Source: Oligoflexus sp.
GTDB taxonomy: Bacteria > Bdellovibrionota_B > Oligoflexia > Oligoflexales > Oligoflexaceae
Assembly: GCA_014378195.1 (NCBI GenBank)
Contig: JACMOC010000061.1
Coordinates: 1 to 64,000, forward strand
Length of the DNA: 64,000 nt
Direction of reading: 5' to 3'
Under the pieces are notes generated by a model, which saw only the letters and a list, made by a program, of their open reading frames with translations, did no database searches and had not been told where the DNA came from. Shown in pieces: positions 61,900 through 64,000 of this stretch. Position 1 is the stretch's first letter; every line of letters begins with the position of its first letter. Position numbers and translations under genes: made by a program.

Positions 61900-62367
61900 A
61901 TGAAATCCATTTGCATTCAAACCGACGCGCAAAGCATTCGTATATACGCAACCGATCGCGGCGTCGCACAGATCGAATTTTTGGGGCAGGATCTTCCCGA
62001 AGAATCAACCGACGATCCGATACTTTTGCAGGCCGTACGTGAATTGCGCGAATATTTTGCGGGCAACAGACGCGCGTTTGAAGTCCCTATCGATCTGCAG
62101 ACAGGAACTTCATTTCAACGGGAAGCCTGGGATATGCTGCAACGCATTCCTTTTGGCGAGACCCTATCCTATGGTGAGCAGGCACGCGCCATGGGCCGAC
62201 CAAAAGCGTTTCGTGCGGTGGGAGGAGCCAACGGCAAAAATCCTTTGCCTGTGATCATCCCCTGTCATCGTGTGGTTAATTCTCTCGGCAAATTGCATGG
62301 ATTTTCGGGGGGTCTCGATGTGAAGCGTTATCTGCTCAAAGTCGAAGGTGTAAATCGAGAACGATAA
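61900..62367 (+). CDS. ogt: Methylated-DNA--protein-cysteine methyltransferase
   Basis: 155 residues from ATG 61900, with AAGG eight bases upstream; a GTG 27 bases earlier is also in frame. Core motifs: QREAWDMLQRIPFGETLSYGEQA, RPKAFRAVGGANGKNPLPVIIPCHRVV with acceptor Cys122 in PCHRV, and the C-terminal LHGFSGGLDVKRYLLK. It directly removes alkyl groups from O6-alkylguanine by suicide transfer to the cysteine. Single gene, cytoplasmic. Divergent from aroA. Confidence 0.95.
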   Translation: MKSICIQTDAQSIRIYATDRGVAQIEFLGQDLPEESTDDPILLQAVRELREYFAGNRRAFEVPIDLQTGTSFQREAWDMLQRIPFGETLSYGEQARAMGRPKAFRAVGGANGKNPLPVIIPCHRVVNSLGKLHGFSGGLDVKRYLLKVEGVNRER

Positions 62368-62510
62368 GAGACGAATAAAAGGAAAACATCGCCGAAATGC
62401 GCGACGCATTGTAACGGACTCAGGGGAAACACAGGAAAAATAAATTCTCGCCCATCAAAAAGAGCAATTGACTCCAAAATCCAGAATAGACGAATACCGA
62501 TGGAAATAGG

Positions 62511-62535
62511 ATGAATAAAAGAGTGTTTTATTCAT
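62511..62535. promoter_or_regulatory. 10-bp perfect palindrome in the intergenic region
   Basis: ATGAATAAAA (62511-62520) and TTTTATTCAT (62526-62535) are exact reverse complements with a five-base centre, in the 332-base gap between ogt and the amidinotransferase-fold gene. It could end ogt transcription or bind a regulator. I see nothing else in that gap. Confidence 0.45.
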
Positions 62536-62699
62536 AACTCTACCATTTTAACACGAACCGACCTTGAGCCGTTTTTCTGAAAACGCATAAATGCTGCCTC
62601 GGTTCCGTCTGGAAACGCCGACCTAATTTGAATCCCCTTGTAAATTATTCACCGATTTTGGATAAGGATCGCAGCCCAATTCTTTTTCGAGGTTACCCC

Positions 62700-63614
62700 A
62701 TGTATCGCCCCTTGGAAGTCAATGACCCAGTCTCTTCCGCTATGGATTATCCTAAGCAGGCTATGGGCCGCAAAGTCTTCATGATGAATCCGCTTCATTT
62801 TGATGTTGTTCATGCGATCAATCCACATATGGTCAATATCGATGGTACTTTGAATACTATCGACAAAGAGCGTGCCCGTGAGCAATGGACATCTTTGAAG
62901 ACTGTTTATGAAGACCTTGGCTTTGCGATCGATGTTCTCAATTCCGAACCAGGTTGTCCCGATATAGTGTTCTGCGCGAATCAGTTTTTTCCTTTTCTCG
63001 ACGAAGCTGGCAAACCTTCGGTCGTCATGAGCAACATGGCAAATGACGGAAGACAAAAAGAGGTTGAGCCCATCGCACGGCAACTCCGTGAACGCGGCGT
63101 GAACTGCCATTATCTGCCGGCTCGCGACAGCAGCACTTATTTTGAAGCAACGGGCGATGCTCTCTGGGTCCCGGGCCGCAAGTTGATCTGTGGTGGGTAT
63201 GGCTCACGCACCAAACGGGAAATTTACAAAACGCTGGAAGTCCTGACAGGCACTCCTATCATTACGTTTGAGCTGGTAAATCCTCGTTTTTATCATCTCG
63301 ATACCTGTCTGAGTATACTCAATGACGAAACCGTTCTGGCCAGTCGTGATGGATTTCATCCTCAGGACTGGGAAAAACTCAAAGGTCTTTTTACTCACGT
63401 GATCGAAGTTCCAATCACCGAAGCCGACGCCCCTGGCTTCGCTTGCAACGCGCATTCTCCCGATGGCAAACATGTAGTCCTGCAGCATGGCAATCACGAG
63501 ACCTGCACGCGACTCAAGGCTATCGGCCTCATTCCCATCGAAGTCGAAACCGACGAGTTCATCAAATCTGGTGGATCCGTTTTTTGTATGAAACTCCAGT
63601 CTCTCTGGGCGTGA
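62700..63614 (+). CDS. Amidinotransferase-fold hydrolase (DDAH/arginine deiminase-like)
   Basis: 304 residues from ATG 62700, with GAGG seven bases upstream; the frame extends 24 codons via a TTG. Guanidino-modifying superfamily landmarks: MMNPLHFDVVHAINPHM, PDIVFCANQFFPFL, FEATGDALWVPGRKLICGGYGSRT, NPRFYHLDTCLSIL with the conserved His, and the catalytic Cys in GGSVFCMKLQ. This fits DDAH or ornithine/arginine-type deiminases; which guanidino compound is used is unknown. Cytoplasmic. Directly followed by a lipoprotein that looks like an agmatine deiminase relative. Confidence 0.9.
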   Translation: MYRPLEVNDPVSSAMDYPKQAMGRKVFMMNPLHFDVVHAINPHMVNIDGTLNTIDKERAREQWTSLKTVYEDLGFAIDVLNSEPGCPDIVFCANQFFPFLDEAGKPSVVMSNMANDGRQKEVEPIARQLRERGVNCHYLPARDSSTYFEATGDALWVPGRKLICGGYGSRTKREIYKTLEVLTGTPIITFELVNPRFYHLDTCLSILNDETVLASRDGFHPQDWEKLKGLFTHVIEVPITEADAPGFACNAHSPDGKHVVLQHGNHETCTRLKAIGLIPIEVETDEFIKSGGSVFCMKLQSLWA

Positions 63615-63675
63615 ATGGGTTAGGCCTGCAATGTGTTGGCCCTGATCTTCCCTGTAACATGAAGGATACGTGGCT

Positions 63676-64000
63676 ATGAAAAGACCCAACAGTTCTCTTG
63701 TTCTGACCGGACTCCTTGCTTTTTCGCTGGCCTCCTGCGGCAAAACAAACCACGCTTCGGATGTCAAAGGCCACTTCGAAAACTCCACGTCGGCCGCTGC
63801 CAAAGCTTACGTCAACCAGCAGACGATTGCACCGGAATGGGCGCCTTCCCAGGCTGTCATCGTTTCGTCAGCGTTGATGGATAGTTACGGTCGCGAAGAC
63901 CTCGTCAAAGCGATCGTTGATGCGGGTGTGGAAAGTGTTTGGGTCGCTGTCCCGCGCGGGAGCTCAACTTCTACCAATACCTCGACTTTCAGTTCGCTTC
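63676..64000 (+). CDS. Lipoprotein resembling agmatine/peptidyl-arginine deiminases (truncated by window)
   Basis: The frame is open from ATG 63676 (AAGGA upstream) to the edge, 108 codons seen. TGLLAFSLASCG is a clear lipoprotein signal. After a Ser/Ala/Lys linker comes IAPEWAPSQAVIVSSALMDSYGREDLVKAIVDAG, the opening of the Porphyromonas-type peptidyl-arginine/agmatine deiminase family (PAEWEPQEAVWL-like). It would act on the periplasmic or outer surface. The active site is beyond the window, so the call is tentative. The pair with the preceding gene belongs to the same fold superfamily. Confidence 0.65.
   Translation, partial: MKRPNSSLVLTGLLAFSLASCGKTNHASDVKGHFENSTSAAAKAYVNQQTIAPEWAPSQAVIVSSALMDSYGREDLVKAIVDAGVESVWVAVPRGSSTSTNTSTFSSL

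Noticed and set aside
1-64000. tRNA genes, CRISPR arrays, IS elements or prophage
   Set aside because: No tRNA cloverleaf pattern, spaced direct repeats, transposase motifs or phage structural genes noticed; short hairpins are explained as terminators.

Overview
The window is about 64 kb of chromosome from a Gram-negative bacterium, densely packed with genes on both strands. The evidence for an outer membrane is lipoprotein maturation (lgt), several lipobox proteins, an OmpA-family lipoprotein, a likely beta-barrel and a type IV prepilin peptidase. The gene mix suggests a Bdellovibrionota/Oligoflexia-type or other delta-like proteobacterium: DUF4423/TIGR02147-like regulators, a fused E1 alpha-beta dehydrogenase, a GldFG-like fusion, many c-di-GMP and phosphorelay proteins and a RoxA-like dihaem cytochrome. 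This assignment is an inference from family content; there is no rRNA or marker phylogeny here. I saw no rRNA, tRNA, CRISPR array, insertion sequence or prophage.

Layout. 1-2 kb: a secreted glutaminyl cyclase-like peptidase (cut by the window edge) follows lgt. 2-4.8 kb: two tandem copies of a two-gene cassette (regulator plus small exported protein) with a shared upstream block. 5.4-8.6 kb: membrane-anchored alpha/beta hydrolase, YaaW-like protein, phosphotransacetylase. 8.7-16.4 kb: EAL protein, a pilin-like protein, fused 2-oxoacid dehydrogenase E1, MutS2. 16.5-21 kb: a tight five-gene operon of prepilin peptidase, GGDEF cyclase, acyl-CoA thioesterase, DUF4105 protein and a sigma-like membrane protein. 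21-29.5 kb: dihaem cytochrome plus cupredoxin, cysteine synthase plus exported cyclophilin, a probable barrel, YqgE, NDH-2 and DUF4112. 29.6-31.5 kb: a CoA-transferase/hydrolase.

31.5-49.3 kb is a signalling and envelope-stress region. It holds a broken OmpR-type response regulator, a 1267-residue surface protein with about eleven NHL-like repeats, a REC-TPR protein, hemerythrin, a membrane stress protein, a BON lipoprotein, a single-domain REC, a hybrid histidine kinase, a lipoamide-dehydrogenase-like flavoprotein, an OmpA/DUF4398 lipoprotein, REC-CheX, CsbD and a small secreted protein. Three REC genes in this region have no ordinary start codon in frame upstream of the receiver fold.

49.3-64 kb: a GldA/GldFG-like ABC transporter with a degenerate ATPase, a MATE exporter, HAD hydrolase, an MlaF-like ATPase, uroporphyrinogen-III synthase, two secreted proteins of unknown function, a MerR-like coiled-coil protein, then aroA-cmk, an O6-alkylguanine-DNA alkyltransferase, a DDAH/arginine-deiminase-fold enzyme and a truncated lipoprotein that begins like an agmatine deiminase.
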